64,000 nucleotides of DNA. Source: Sideroxydans sp. Lineage in GTDB: Bacteria; Pseudomonadota; Gammaproteobacteria; Burkholderiales; Gallionellaceae. This document shows, piece by piece, positions 1 to 8,100 of this stretch. Below the pieces are notes generated by a model. It searched no databases. It was not told the origin of the DNA and saw only the letters and a list, made by a program, of their open reading frames with translations. The stretch's first letter is position 1. Every line of letters begins with the position of its first letter. The translations under genes were made by a program, and so were the position numbers. Location of the stretch: positions 1 through 64,000 of the forward strand of contig JAQTTU010000009.1 of assembly GCA_028710605.1 (NCBI GenBank), given 5' to 3'.

Positions 1-8
1 CCTGCTAT

Positions 9-33
9 GTGCGAATGAATTCGCACCTACAAA
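9..33. repeat. Short palindromic dispersed repeat, copy 1
   Basis: The palindrome GTGCGAATGAATTCGCAC followed by CTACAAA. The same unit occurs at 18084-18108 and as two facing copies at 50297-50360, always outside genes. It lies just upstream of the first gene. No function is visible; it looks like a small non-autonomous repeat. Confidence 0.8.
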
Positions 34-48
34 TGAAAGCGAAAAGAA

Positions 49-675
49 ATGAATCATCCCCTCATTCAATCCTGGTTGCTGCAATCCGCCGTGATCTTCC
101 TCATTGTCGGCAGTCTGGCCGCGCTGGTCGTCGGCGCGTTGCTGGTGTTTCGTCCGCAGCGTTTGCAGCGCATTGGCGCGCTGCTCAACCGCTGGGTTTC
201 CACGCGTAACTTCGATAAAAATCTGGAACGCAGTTTCAGCATAGACCCGTGGTTCTACCGTTATCGCAAAATCAACGGCACGCTCACCCTGCTCGGCGCG
301 CTGTATGTGGTGTTTTTCTTCACCGTGCAGTTGGATAGAGAAGCGGCCATCGCCGGTCTGGCCAAAAGTTTTCGCTATCCGCATGCCTTGGTCGGTGCTT
401 TGCTGGATGCGCTGGTGTTAAGCGCGCTGACGGGCGCGCTGTGTGCTGCATTCGTGGCGATCTTCATGCTGCTGCGCCCCAGTTCGTTGCGCGGTTTCGA
501 ACAGGAAGCCAACCAGTGGTTGTCGTTGCGCCGGGCGCTCAAACCGCTGGAAACTCCGCGCGAAGATATGGAAAACTTTGTGTTGCGCAATGCGCGTCAG
601 GTCGGCATTTTTCTGTTGCTGGGCGCGCTTTACACGCGGGTGTTCATGCTCTCCTGGCTGATTTATCAGGGGTGA
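49..675 (+). CDS. Hypothetical integral membrane protein with internal duplication
   Basis: A 208-residue protein that I do not recognise as a named family. It has four hydrophobic stretches, about residues 10-34, 76-93, 115-145 and 187-206. The two halves resemble each other: FRPQRLQRIGALLNRW near residue 34 matches LRPSSLRGFEQEANQW near 142, and each half ends in LLGALY, so it probably arose by duplication of a two-helix unit. No clear ribosome site precedes the ATG at 49. It lies directly upstream of the pilin mshA on the same strand and could be an accessory membrane protein of the pilus locus, but position is the only evidence for that. Confidence 0.75.
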   Translation: MNHPLIQSWLLQSAVIFLIVGSLAALVVGALLVFRPQRLQRIGALLNRWVSTRNFDKNLERSFSIDPWFYRYRKINGTLTLLGALYVVFFFTVQLDREAAIAGLAKSFRYPHALVGALLDALVLSALTGALCAAFVAIFMLLRPSSLRGFEQEANQWLSLRRALKPLETPREDMENFVLRNARQVGIFLLLGALYTRVFMLSWLIYQG

Positions 676-853
676 ATTGGCGCATGCCGTTCGTCGGAAG
701 GCACGTGCTGTCGGGTTTTTTTACTTGCCCTCCCTGCGTAAGCCCTTTATATTCAACACCGTCCGTCGAGTAAAGTGCTGCGGCACGGCGCAAAACGGAC
801 AATCTGGAAGTCAAACCGGAGCTGCGGCTCCACAACCTCTTAGGAGAATTAAC

Positions 854-1231
854 ATGAAAAAGCAACAAGGCTTTACTCTGATCGAACTGATCGTGGTGAT
901 CGTGATTCTGGGCATTTTGGCTGCGACTGCGATGCCGAAATTTATCAACATGAGTGCTGATGCGTTAACTGCTTCGAAGGCGGGTATGAGCGGCGCAGTG
1001 AAATCGACCTTCTCGATTATGTCGGCTAATGCTTACCTGAAAAGCACGGCTCAACCAACAGTTACTACACTCGCGGCTGGCATGTCACCTGAAGGTGTTG
1101 CCGCTGCAACTGGTGTGCAGGTTGTTATCAATGGAACAACCTATACGGTTCCGACTTACACCGATGCGGCATGTACTGCAGCGACTGCTGCGGTTGGCGA
1201 TACTGTTGCGTGCGTGGGTACTATTCCTTAA
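854..1231 (+). CDS. mshA: MSHA-type major type IV pilin
   Basis: A 125-residue prepilin and probably the major subunit of the MSHA pilus. The start at 854 follows a good ribosome site (TAGGAG at 841-846). It has a classic short leader, MKKQQG, then FTLIE: cleavage after Gly6 and N-methylation of Phe are expected, and Glu5 of the mature protein is present. A hydrophobic helix follows to about residue 30. Two cysteines at 107 and 120 would form the C-terminal disulfide loop typical of type IV pilins. The gene stands apart from the minor pilins and is followed by its own strong terminator at 1293-1328, which fits separate high-level expression. The family is clear; the exact name rests on the neighbouring msh genes. 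Confidence 0.92.
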   Translation: MKKQQGFTLIELIVVIVILGILAATAMPKFINMSADALTASKAGMSGAVKSTFSIMSANAYLKSTAQPTVTTLAAGMSPEGVAAATGVQVVINGTTYTVPTYTDAACTAATAAVGDTVACVGTIP

Positions 1232-1292
1232 TGGTAATTGTATAGCCCGCGTAGGGCGCAATAAACGCAGTGCATTGCGCCGTAGGTTGGCA

Positions 1293-1328
1293 AAAACAAG
1301 GGAGGCTTAGGCCTCCCTTGTTTTTTGT
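1293..1328 (+). terminator. Rho-independent terminator after mshA
   Basis: A perfect 14-bp stem (AAAACAAGGGAGGC with GCCTCCCTTGTTTT) around a TTAG loop, followed by a run of T. It lies about 60 bases past the mshA stop and separates the major pilin transcript from the minor pilin genes. Confidence 0.92.
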
Positions 1329-1460
1329 TTCGCAGCAGCGAGTGATGCCGCTTCCGGCAATACCGTGCAGGAGTCTCGTGGAATATTTCTACTATTCAAG
1401 ACACTGCCGTTGATGTAAAACATGACTTGTGGGAAGTTAAAGAAAAATACACTTGAATTG

Positions 1461-1574
1461 ATCCCGGATTATCCATTAGAACGTAGGTCGGGCTTCAGCC
1501 CGACATGTCGGGTTAAAACCCGACCTACGACACCTTGATTTTGTAATACCCAAAAGTCCAATGGATAATCCGGG
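1461..1574. repeat. Nested inverted repeat between mshA and mshC
   Basis: Outer arms CCCGGATTATCCATTAG (from 1462) and AATGGATAATCCGGG (to 1574) enclose an inner palindrome at 1483-1528 that begins GTAGGTCGGGCTTCAGCCC and ends ACCCGACCTAC. The inner palindrome recurs at 16238-16283 after mshN. With the terminator and the nucleotidyltransferase remnant it fills the 487-base gap between mshA and mshC; the rest of the gap shows nothing recognisable. Confidence 0.85.
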
Positions 1575-1625
1575 TTGATGAGGGAATTATTCAATTCGAG
1601 CCGCTCCATTGAAGGATGTTTGAAC

Positions 1626-1718
1626 ATGCGTTTGAGTGCCGCACAAGTCGAAGCGATCAAGCAGGAGGCCGAATATTGTTTCGGTGCTCGGGACGACGTG
1701 CGGCTGTTCGGTTCGCGC
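1626..1718 (+). pseudogene. Nucleotidyltransferase N-terminal remnant fused to mshC
   Basis: Thirty-one codons, starting MRLSAAQVEAIKQEAE and ending DDVRLFGSR, look like the first part of a minimal nucleotidyltransferase: an amphipathic helix, then the strand leading to the G-S motif. The sequence breaks off exactly at GSR, before the catalytic Asp-x-Asp expected next. It runs in frame and without a stop into the prepilin ATG at 1719. A purine-rich stretch (GAAGGA) precedes its ATG, whereas none precedes 1719, so this remnant may supply the translation start for the pilin. Confidence 0.65.
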
Positions 1719-2162
1719 ATGAAAAAACAGCGCGGTTTCACGCTGACCGAATTGATTACCGTGATGGTTATCATCGGCATCATTTCGGTGGCGGCTATCC
1801 CGAAATTTTTTGACCGCAATGTTTTCGACAGTCGCGGTTTTCGCGATCAGGTGCTTTCCACGTTGCGTTTCGCGCAGAAGATGGCGATCGCGCAGCGGCG
1901 TTTTATCTGCGTGGCCTTTGCGCCGGATAGCGTCACGCTGACCTACGATGCCACCGAGCCCGGCCCGGCACATACTGCGGCTACTTGCCCCGGCACTGCC
2001 CTTGTGCCGCCATACAAAATTTCCGCGCCGACTGCGGACGTGACCATATCGGGTTATTCGGACTTCTATTTCAGCGCGCTGGGCGCGCCGAGTGCGGCTC
2101 GAACAATCACGGTCGGCGGATACACCATTACGGTGGAGGCGGAGACGGGTTATGTGCATTGA
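1719..2162 (+). CDS. mshC: MSHA minor pilin, MshC-like
   Basis: A 147-residue prepilin starting MKKQRG, then FTLTE: Glu5 is kept, with a hydrophobic helix to about residue 30 followed by a region like GspH/MshC (DSRGFRDQVLSTLRFAQK, AIAQRR). Two cysteines frame the central region. Minor pilins of this type initiate or modify MSHA pilus assembly in the inner membrane. No ribosome site precedes 1719. The reading frame is open upstream to 1575 and includes a nucleotidyltransferase remnant, so the protein may be made with a leader of about 37 residues starting at 1626. The gene is followed after 12 bases by an unrelated nucleotidyltransferase gene. Confidence 0.88.
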   Translation: MKKQRGFTLTELITVMVIIGIISVAAIPKFFDRNVFDSRGFRDQVLSTLRFAQKMAIAQRRFICVAFAPDSVTLTYDATEPGPAHTAATCPGTALVPPYKISAPTADVTISGYSDFYFSALGAPSAARTITVGGYTITVEAETGYVH

Positions 2163-2174
2163 GGGTGTTCGAGC

Positions 2175-2675
2175 ATGAAAATCGCTGAACTGTTGCAGTC
2201 GCTGACCGAAGGGCAGGTTCAGTACGTGCTGGTCGGCGGGCTGGCGGTGCAATTGCACGGGTTCATGCGCTCCACATTTGATGTGGATTTGGTGCTGGCG
2301 ATGAACGATGAGAATCTCGTGCGGTTTATTGCGGTGGCTAAACAGTTGGGATTGCTTCCTTCGATTCCGGTGCCGATTGATGCGTTGCGAAATGCCGGAC
2401 AGATTGAGCAGTGGTACAGGGAAAAAGGCATGTTGGCATTTGCCTTGAGGGAGCCGCAAGTCGGCGGCGGCGTGGTGGATGTGTTGGTGCGGCCGGAAGT
2501 GCCGTTCGAGCAACTTATGGAGAATGCGGTGGTGGGAAAACTGTTTGAGCGCACTGTGTTGATAGCGTCCATTGATGACCTGCTAAAGATGAAGCGCGTA
2601 GCGAATCGCCCCAAAGATTTGCTCGACATCGCGGCGCTGGAAAAGATCAAACGCGGAGAAGACCCCAATGTTTAA
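2175..2675 (+). CDS. Nucleotidyltransferase-fold protein, AbiEii/DUF6036-like
   Basis: A 166-residue protein with the nucleotidyltransferase signature near the N-terminus: GGLAVQLHG at about residues 22-30, then DVDLVL at about 41-46, giving the G-G...D-x-D pattern. This family includes AbiEii-type toxins and related small nucleotidyltransferases; the target here is unknown. It sits inside the minor pilin operon with short gaps and overlaps the next small gene by 8 bases, so it is co-transcribed with it. It is foreign to the usual msh gene order and is probably an inserted toxin-antitoxin-like or defence cassette, although no antitoxin family can be named. Confidence 0.75.
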   Translation: MKIAELLQSLTEGQVQYVLVGGLAVQLHGFMRSTFDVDLVLAMNDENLVRFIAVAKQLGLLPSIPVPIDALRNAGQIEQWYREKGMLAFALREPQVGGGVVDVLVRPEVPFEQLMENAVVGKLFERTVLIASIDDLLKMKRVANRPKDLLDIAALEKIKRGEDPNV

Positions 2676-2886
2676 TACCGAAGTTCACGCGCACAAAACC
2701 ATTCCCGAGCCAATATTGCTCGCGCGTCTGGAACAGTCCGAGCAAATGCGGGAATTTTTTATTCAGATGTGGCTGCAAAATCCCGAACTGGCGAAACAGG
2801 GCGGAATCAAAGTACGAAATCTGCTGACGCGATTGGCCGATGCAAATACAGGCGCAGAAACAAATGCTGACAGTGAAACAAAATAA
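2668..2886 (+). CDS. Small hypothetical protein paired with the nucleotidyltransferase
   Basis: A 72-residue charged, mostly helical protein (start MFNTEVHAHKTIPEP) with no recognised domain. Its start overlaps the nucleotidyltransferase stop by 8 bases and its end overlaps the possible starts of mshD, so the inserted pair is knitted tightly into the operon. Close overlap suggests it is a partner or modulator of the nucleotidyltransferase; that is inference only. Confidence 0.6.
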   Translation: MFNTEVHAHKTIPEPILLARLEQSEQMREFFIQMWLQNPELAKQGGIKVRNLLTRLADANTGAETNADSETK

Positions 2887-3457
2887 TTTGAGTGCGGGCA
2901 GAGGCGGCGCGAAACAAAGCGGCATCAGCCTCGTCGAACTCATTATCTTCATCGTCATCGTCAGCGTGGGGCTGACCGGGATATTGCTGGTGATGAACGT
3001 GGTGACACGCGGAAGCGCCGACCCGCTGATCCACAAACAGGCACTGGCGATCGCGGAATCGTTGCTGGAGGAAGTGGAGTTGAAACATTTCACTTTTTGC
3101 GACCCGGATGATGCGAATGCCGCGACAGCGGCTGGGCCAGGGGGATGTGCAACGACTCCTGAAGCTCTCGGTCCAGAGACAATCGCCGGGGTGACCGAAA
3201 CGCGTACCGGCGCGGGGGTCAACGGGAACTTCGACAATGTGAACGACTACAACGGGTTCAGCATGACACCCGTAGTGGACATTAACGGAACGGCGGCGGT
3301 GACCGGTTATACGGCTGACGTCGCCGTTACACCGACCATCCTGAATGCGATTCCCGCCGCCGCATCGTTGCTGATCACGGTGACCGTCACCGGGCATGGG
3401 GAAGCCGTGGTGCTGGAAGGTTATCGCACACGTTACGCACCGAATGCTTTGCCATGA
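2864..3457 (+). CDS. mshD: MSHA minor pilin, MshD-like
   Basis: A pilin-like protein of 197 residues from this start. The processing site is QSG then ISLVEL, with Glu5 kept and a long hydrophobic helix. The segment SADPLIHKQALAIAESLLEEVEL is characteristic of MshD-like minor pilins. The start is uncertain: ATG at 2840, ATG at 2864 and TTG at 2888 are all in frame, and none has a clear ribosome site. The first two give unusually long leaders, while the TTG directly after the upstream stop would give a normal 12-residue leader. The inserted cassette upstream may have replaced the native start. It overlaps mshO by 4 bases (ATGA). Confidence 0.87.
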   Translation: MLTVKQNNLSAGRGGAKQSGISLVELIIFIVIVSVGLTGILLVMNVVTRGSADPLIHKQALAIAESLLEEVELKHFTFCDPDDANAATAAGPGGCATTPEALGPETIAGVTETRTGAGVNGNFDNVNDYNGFSMTPVVDINGTAAVTGYTADVAVTPTILNAIPAAASLLITVTVTGHGEAVVLEGYRTRYAPNALP

Positions 3458-4356
3458 TGAATAAACGCTTACTTCAAGGTTTCACGCTGATAGAGATGAT
3501 CGTGGTGATCGTCATCACTGGCATTATCGCCAGCGCGGTCGCGATATTTATTCGCGCGCCAGTGCAGGGCTATACCGACAGCGCGCGCCGCGCCGAGTTG
3601 ACAGACATCGCCGACACCGCCTTGCGCCGCGTGTCGCGCGATTTGCGCACGGCCTTGCCCAACAGCGTGCGCGTAACTGGGGCATGCGCAGCCGGCCCGG
3701 GCCCTTGCTATCTCGAATTCATTCCGACCTTGGGCGGCGGGCGTTATCGGGCAGGGACGGCCGGGGCTGCAGCTGATGTTATTTGTCCGGGAGGGACGGA
3801 TAGAGACGATATTTTGGATTTCGGCGCAGCGGACACTTGTTTTGAAGTGTTGGGGGCGATGCCAGTGCCGCCGGTGACAGCGGGTGTCGATCAGATTGTG
3901 GTCTATAACATGGGGCCGGGGCATTTGGGAGCGGATGCCTACAGCGGACTTGGCGGAGCGAATGACAACCGGCGTTCGGTGACCGCAGTGGGCGCGACCA
4001 GCATTACGCTCGATTCGGTCAACGCCTTGCCCAATACGTCGTGCGTATATGATGTGGGTGGCGCGCTTGTCGGCGGCTGTCGTTTTCATGTGGTGAGAAC
4101 CGCCGTGACGTATGCCTGCGATGGCGCGGGCAATCTGCTGCGCTGGCAAGGCTATGCCATTCCGGTGGGACAACCGACCGCATTGCCGGTTGGTGGAACC
4201 AGTTTCACATTGGCGACCAATGTGAGCGATTGCCGATTTGCCTACGGGGTGGGTATTTCGCAAGATAACGGCTTGGTGACCATGCACCTGAGCATCACCG
4301 AGCAGGGGGAAACCGTCGCCATGTATGCCGCGACGCATGTGAGCAACGTGCCATGA
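3454..4356 (+). CDS. mshO: MSHA minor pilin, MshO-like
   Basis: A 300-residue pilin-like protein with leader MMNKRLLQG and mature start FTLIEMIVVIV. The conserved stretch ADTALRRVSRDLRTALPNSVR at about residues 50-70 is typical of MshO. The large C-terminal domain carries several cysteine pairs. It probably belongs to the minor pilin tip complex. The start overlaps the mshD stop (ATGA), indicating translational coupling. A second ATG directly follows the first, at 3457, and would shorten the leader by one residue. A compound inverted repeat separates it from mshP. Confidence 0.9.
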   Translation: MMNKRLLQGFTLIEMIVVIVITGIIASAVAIFIRAPVQGYTDSARRAELTDIADTALRRVSRDLRTALPNSVRVTGACAAGPGPCYLEFIPTLGGGRYRAGTAGAAADVICPGGTDRDDILDFGAADTCFEVLGAMPVPPVTAGVDQIVVYNMGPGHLGADAYSGLGGANDNRRSVTAVGATSITLDSVNALPNTSCVYDVGGALVGGCRFHVVRTAVTYACDGAGNLLRWQGYAIPVGQPTALPVGGTSFTLATNVSDCRFAYGVGISQDNGLVTMHLSITEQGETVAMYAATHVSNVP

Positions 4357-4380
4357 TGAACCCGGAAAATTCATTTGGCC

Positions 4381-4505
4381 GTCATTCCGGCGAAGGCCGG
4401 AATCCAGCCAATAAAATCACCCTGCGAAGCAGGCAAAACCAAAATTTCGTCCCGCTGCGTGGGAATTTTTTGAATCATCTGGATTCCGGCCTTCGCCGGA
4501 ATGAC
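4381..4505. repeat. Inverted repeat pair between mshO and mshP
   Basis: Left arm at 4381-4407 (starts GTCATTCCGGCGAAGGCC) and right arm at 4479-4505 are perfect inverted copies of 27 bases; each arm is itself a small hairpin (ATTCCGG / CCGGAAT). A related single unit lies at 46419-46443. This resembles the common ATTCC-N-GGAAT repeats of beta- and gammaproteobacteria. It sits inside an operon, so a transcript would form a large hairpin here and could change mshP output. Confidence 0.88.
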
Positions 4506-4531
4506 GTGTTTTTTCCGATGGATTATTTGGG

Positions 4532-4948
4532 ATGAAAATTCAACAGGGATTCAGTATCGTTTCCGCCATCTTTTTGCTGGTGGTGCTGGCCTTTTTAGGC
4601 ACGGCGATGGTGACGTTCTCCACCTCGCAACACCAGTCGGCAGCGATGGATGTGCAGGGCGCGCGCGCTTATCAGGCGGCGCGTTCCGGGCTTGAGTGGG
4701 GGGTGTATGAAGTGACAGGATTACCCGTTCCATCATGTGTGGCTTCGACCACCTTGCCCGCGATGGCGGGCACGCTGGCCGGATTCACGGTCGAAGTTCG
4801 ATGTGCAGCATCGGCCGCATATACGGAGAGCGGTAAGGCAGCGCCGGGGACGACGACGGTTTACAACCTGATTTCGATCGCCAATCAGGGCACGCCGGGC
4901 ACGCCGTCTTATATCGAACGGCGGATCGAGATCACGATTGCGATTTGA
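4532..4948 (+). CDS. mshP: MSHA biogenesis protein MshP-like
   Basis: A 138-residue protein starting MKIQQG then FSIVSAIFLLVVLAFLG. It resembles PilX/MshP proteins, with a prepilin-like leader but a hydrophobic start lacking the usual Glu5, followed by RAYQAARSGLEWGVYEV, a signature of this family. It probably acts as a minor pilin partner of MshO and MshQ. It is separated from mshO by a 125-base inverted repeat and from mshQ by another palindrome. Confidence 0.85.
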   Translation: MKIQQGFSIVSAIFLLVVLAFLGTAMVTFSTSQHQSAAMDVQGARAYQAARSGLEWGVYEVTGLPVPSCVASTTLPAMAGTLAGFTVEVRCAASAAYTESGKAAPGTTTVYNLISIANQGTPGTPSYIERRIEITIAI

Positions 4949-5014
4949 TGGTGTTGTAGGTCGGGCTGCGCTTAAGTACCGTCAACAACAATGCATCACA
5001 TAAACTATCACCGT

Positions 5015-5088
5015 GCCCGCAAGCCAATAGATTCGGGCATCTGCAAAACAACATTATGAAGATGCCCGAATCTATTGGCTTGGCGGGC
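5015..5088. repeat. Inverted repeat upstream of mshQ
   Basis: Two inverted arms, starting GCCCGCAAGCCAATAG at 5015 and ending CTATTGGCTTGGCGGGC at 5088, separated by about 18 bases. A diverged, partial version lies after mshQ at 9600-9670. It could form a long hairpin in the mshP-mshQ message. Confidence 0.82.
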
Positions 5089-5183
5089 AGGCAATAAATC
5101 AGATTCATGCCGTTTGGACATGAACAAAATAATCCGGGATGGATAGTTATTTTTCCGGTGTGATAACGAGGTCGGGGATGCCA

Positions 5184-8100
5184 ATGATGAACTTAATAAA
5201 ATCTATTTTTCTGTTTGCCAGTGTGCTGGCCGGTACGGCGCAGGCGGCGGTGTGTACTACCAATCCGACGGGAAACTGGGGGACAAATAGTACCTGGTCG
5301 TGCGGGCACGTTCCGCTATCCACGGATACGGTGGTGATCTCGCGCGACATCACGTTGAATGCAAACGACACCATCGCCGGTTTGACGGTTAATCCCGGCG
5401 TTACCTTTAACGACGGCAACAGAACCCTGACCATCAATGGCGACCTGACCAACAACGGAACCATTACGGGTGGCGGTGACATGAACGTCACCGGGGCTAC
5501 CGCAATCATCTCCGGGAACGGCACTTATACCAATTCCCGTCTCTACGTCTCGGGTGCGACCACCACGATTGCTTCTGGCGCAATCCTGAACTTTAGCGGA
5601 AGTTCCCGTTTGTACGCGGGACGAACAGAAGCGGGAGCGACCATCGCGACTTCGGTGCTGACCATTAACGGCACGATCAATTCGACGGTGGCGACAGCGA
5701 CCACCACGTTCCTGCGCTTGTATGCCAACAGCACGGTGATCGGCAGCACGGGTGTCATCAACGCGGCGGTTTCGGCGGTCTCGTTTAACACAAACACAGC
5801 CACGATTACCAACAACGGTTCGGTCAGCGTAAACAAGATTACCCAAAGGGCGACGACCAATGCCTGGACGCAGGGTGCGAATTCCAGCCTGACGCTGACC
5901 GCCACTTCGACAGTGGGCGTGTTGTATGCCTCGGCGACCGGCAACACCGTGAATTACAGCGGTGCGGCGCAGACGGTCATAACACCCAACGGTGGAACTT
6001 ATGCCAACTTGACGCTCAGCGGCAGCGGTGTCAAAACCGTACCGACGGGACTCACGGTCGCTGAGAATTTCACCATGTCCGACACTGCGACTGTGGCCGC
6101 TCCGCTGGCACTCGCGGTGGGTGGCGATTTCACTATCGGTGCGGGCAATACGTTCACGCCCGGGGCGGGCACGGTGACGCTAAATGGCGCTGCCGCGCAG
6201 ACGATCAGCGGCACCAGCCCGCTCAACTTCAACAATCTGAACGTGACCAATGCGGCGAATCCCAACATAACACTGACAACCGATGTGAATGTGAACGGTA
6301 CGCTGAGCGGTACGGTCAACCTTACCCCGACTTGCCCGACCGACTTCACCTTGACTTACAACGGTGGCGCAACGGTGATACATGGCTGCTCGGTTCCGCA
6401 CGTTACTTCGATTAACACGGGCAGTACCAATCCGACCAACCCCGCCACCTCTGTTACCTGGACGGTAACTTTTGACATGAGCGTAACGGGGGTCGATTCG
6501 GCCGATTTCGTTCTGGTGGCGGGAGGCGGTGTGACGGGCGCTTCGATTACCGGGGTGGCGGGGGGCGGCACAACCTGGACGGTGACGGCCAACACCGGCA
6601 GCGGCACGGGCACGCTGGGCTTGAATCTGGTGGATAACGACAGCATCGTGAGTGGTGGACGACCTTTGGGCGGCCCCGGTGCGGGCAACGGCAACTTCAC
6701 CGGACAGGTTTATACCGTCGAAGCATTGATGTCGTGCGTTACTGATAACTTCAGCACCGGCGTGCTGGATTCCACCTTGTGGTCAGTCAGAACCATCATG
6801 GGCGCTTTTACTCCGGCAGTGGTCAATGTTGGCGGCGGCGATAACCGTTTGCGTTTGACCGATACCGGCGGAAACGAAGCGACCTTTGCTCAGCTCAACC
6901 GCACTTTTCCCGGCGCAGGCAACAAGGTGGTGCTTGAGATCGACTATTTCGCTTACGGCGGCACGGGTGCAGACGGCATCGCTGTGACTTTCTCGGATTC
7001 GACGGTTTCTTCCACTACCGGCGGTTTCGGCGGCTCGCTGGGTTACGCCCCGAATGGGGCTAACGACGGTTTCGGTGGCGGCTGGCTGGGCATCGGGCTG
7101 GACGAATACGGCAACTTCCCCAACCCGACGGAAGGGCGCGCTGGTTACCCGGTCGGGTGGACTCCGCCAGTTGGCGCGAATTCGGCAGCAGGATTTTATA
7201 AAACCAATATTGCCGTGCGCGGCAGCGGCAGCGCGGCAACGGGCTATTCCCTGTTGGCCAACACCGGCGTGTTGGCGATCCCGGTAGCCCCGGCTTCCGG
7301 CGCGGCGGGAGCTACTCCCTATCGCTACCGTTTCACGCTCGATCACAGCGACAACGTCCATGCCTATGTCACGGTAGAGCGCGACACCACGGGCACGGGC
7401 GGCAGCTACACCACGCTGGTGCCGCAATTCGATGTCAAGGGAGTCAATAGCGGGCAGGCTGCGGTGCCGGCCAACTGGCTGGTCTCCTTTACCGGATCGA
7501 CCGGCGGGTCAACCAACAATCACGAGTTCAAGCGCGTAAGCATTTGTGCCAATACGATTGCGGCAAGCGTGCCTCACCATTTGGAGATTCAGCATTCCAG
7601 CGGTACGGGACTGACTTGCGCGAGCAACACGCTGACCATCAAGGCCTGCGCCGATGCCGCTTGCACTACCGTTTTTACCGGGGGCATCAGCGGCACGTTG
7701 AATGCGGCGGGCACGCCGACGGTGAACTGGGATGGCGCGACGGGCGGTGCGACCGGTGCCGGGTTTGTGATTCCGAGTGGCAGCAGTTCGGTGACCAAGG
7801 ATGTGCAGGTTGCCACGGCGGGCAGTGTGGTGTTTGGCATCGACACTGCCACTGCGACACCGGTTCCGACCAATGCCACGACCTGCAATTTCGGCTCGCC
7901 TGCATGCACCTTCACTGCCAATACCGCCGGTTTCATTTTCTCGGACAGCGCGACAGGGAGTGCCGTTTACACCATTCCCACGCTTGTTTCGGGAGTTGCG
8001 CACAATTCCGACAATCTGCTCTGGTTGCGTGCGGTGCAAGCTTCGACCGCCAACGCGGCAGTTTGCACTCCGGCGATTATCAACCAGACGGTTGCCGTGG

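Noticed and set aside
677-853. An N-terminal extension of mshA from an upstream ATG at 677
   Set aside because: The frame is open, but the strong ribosome site and the canonical short prepilin leader fix the start at 854.
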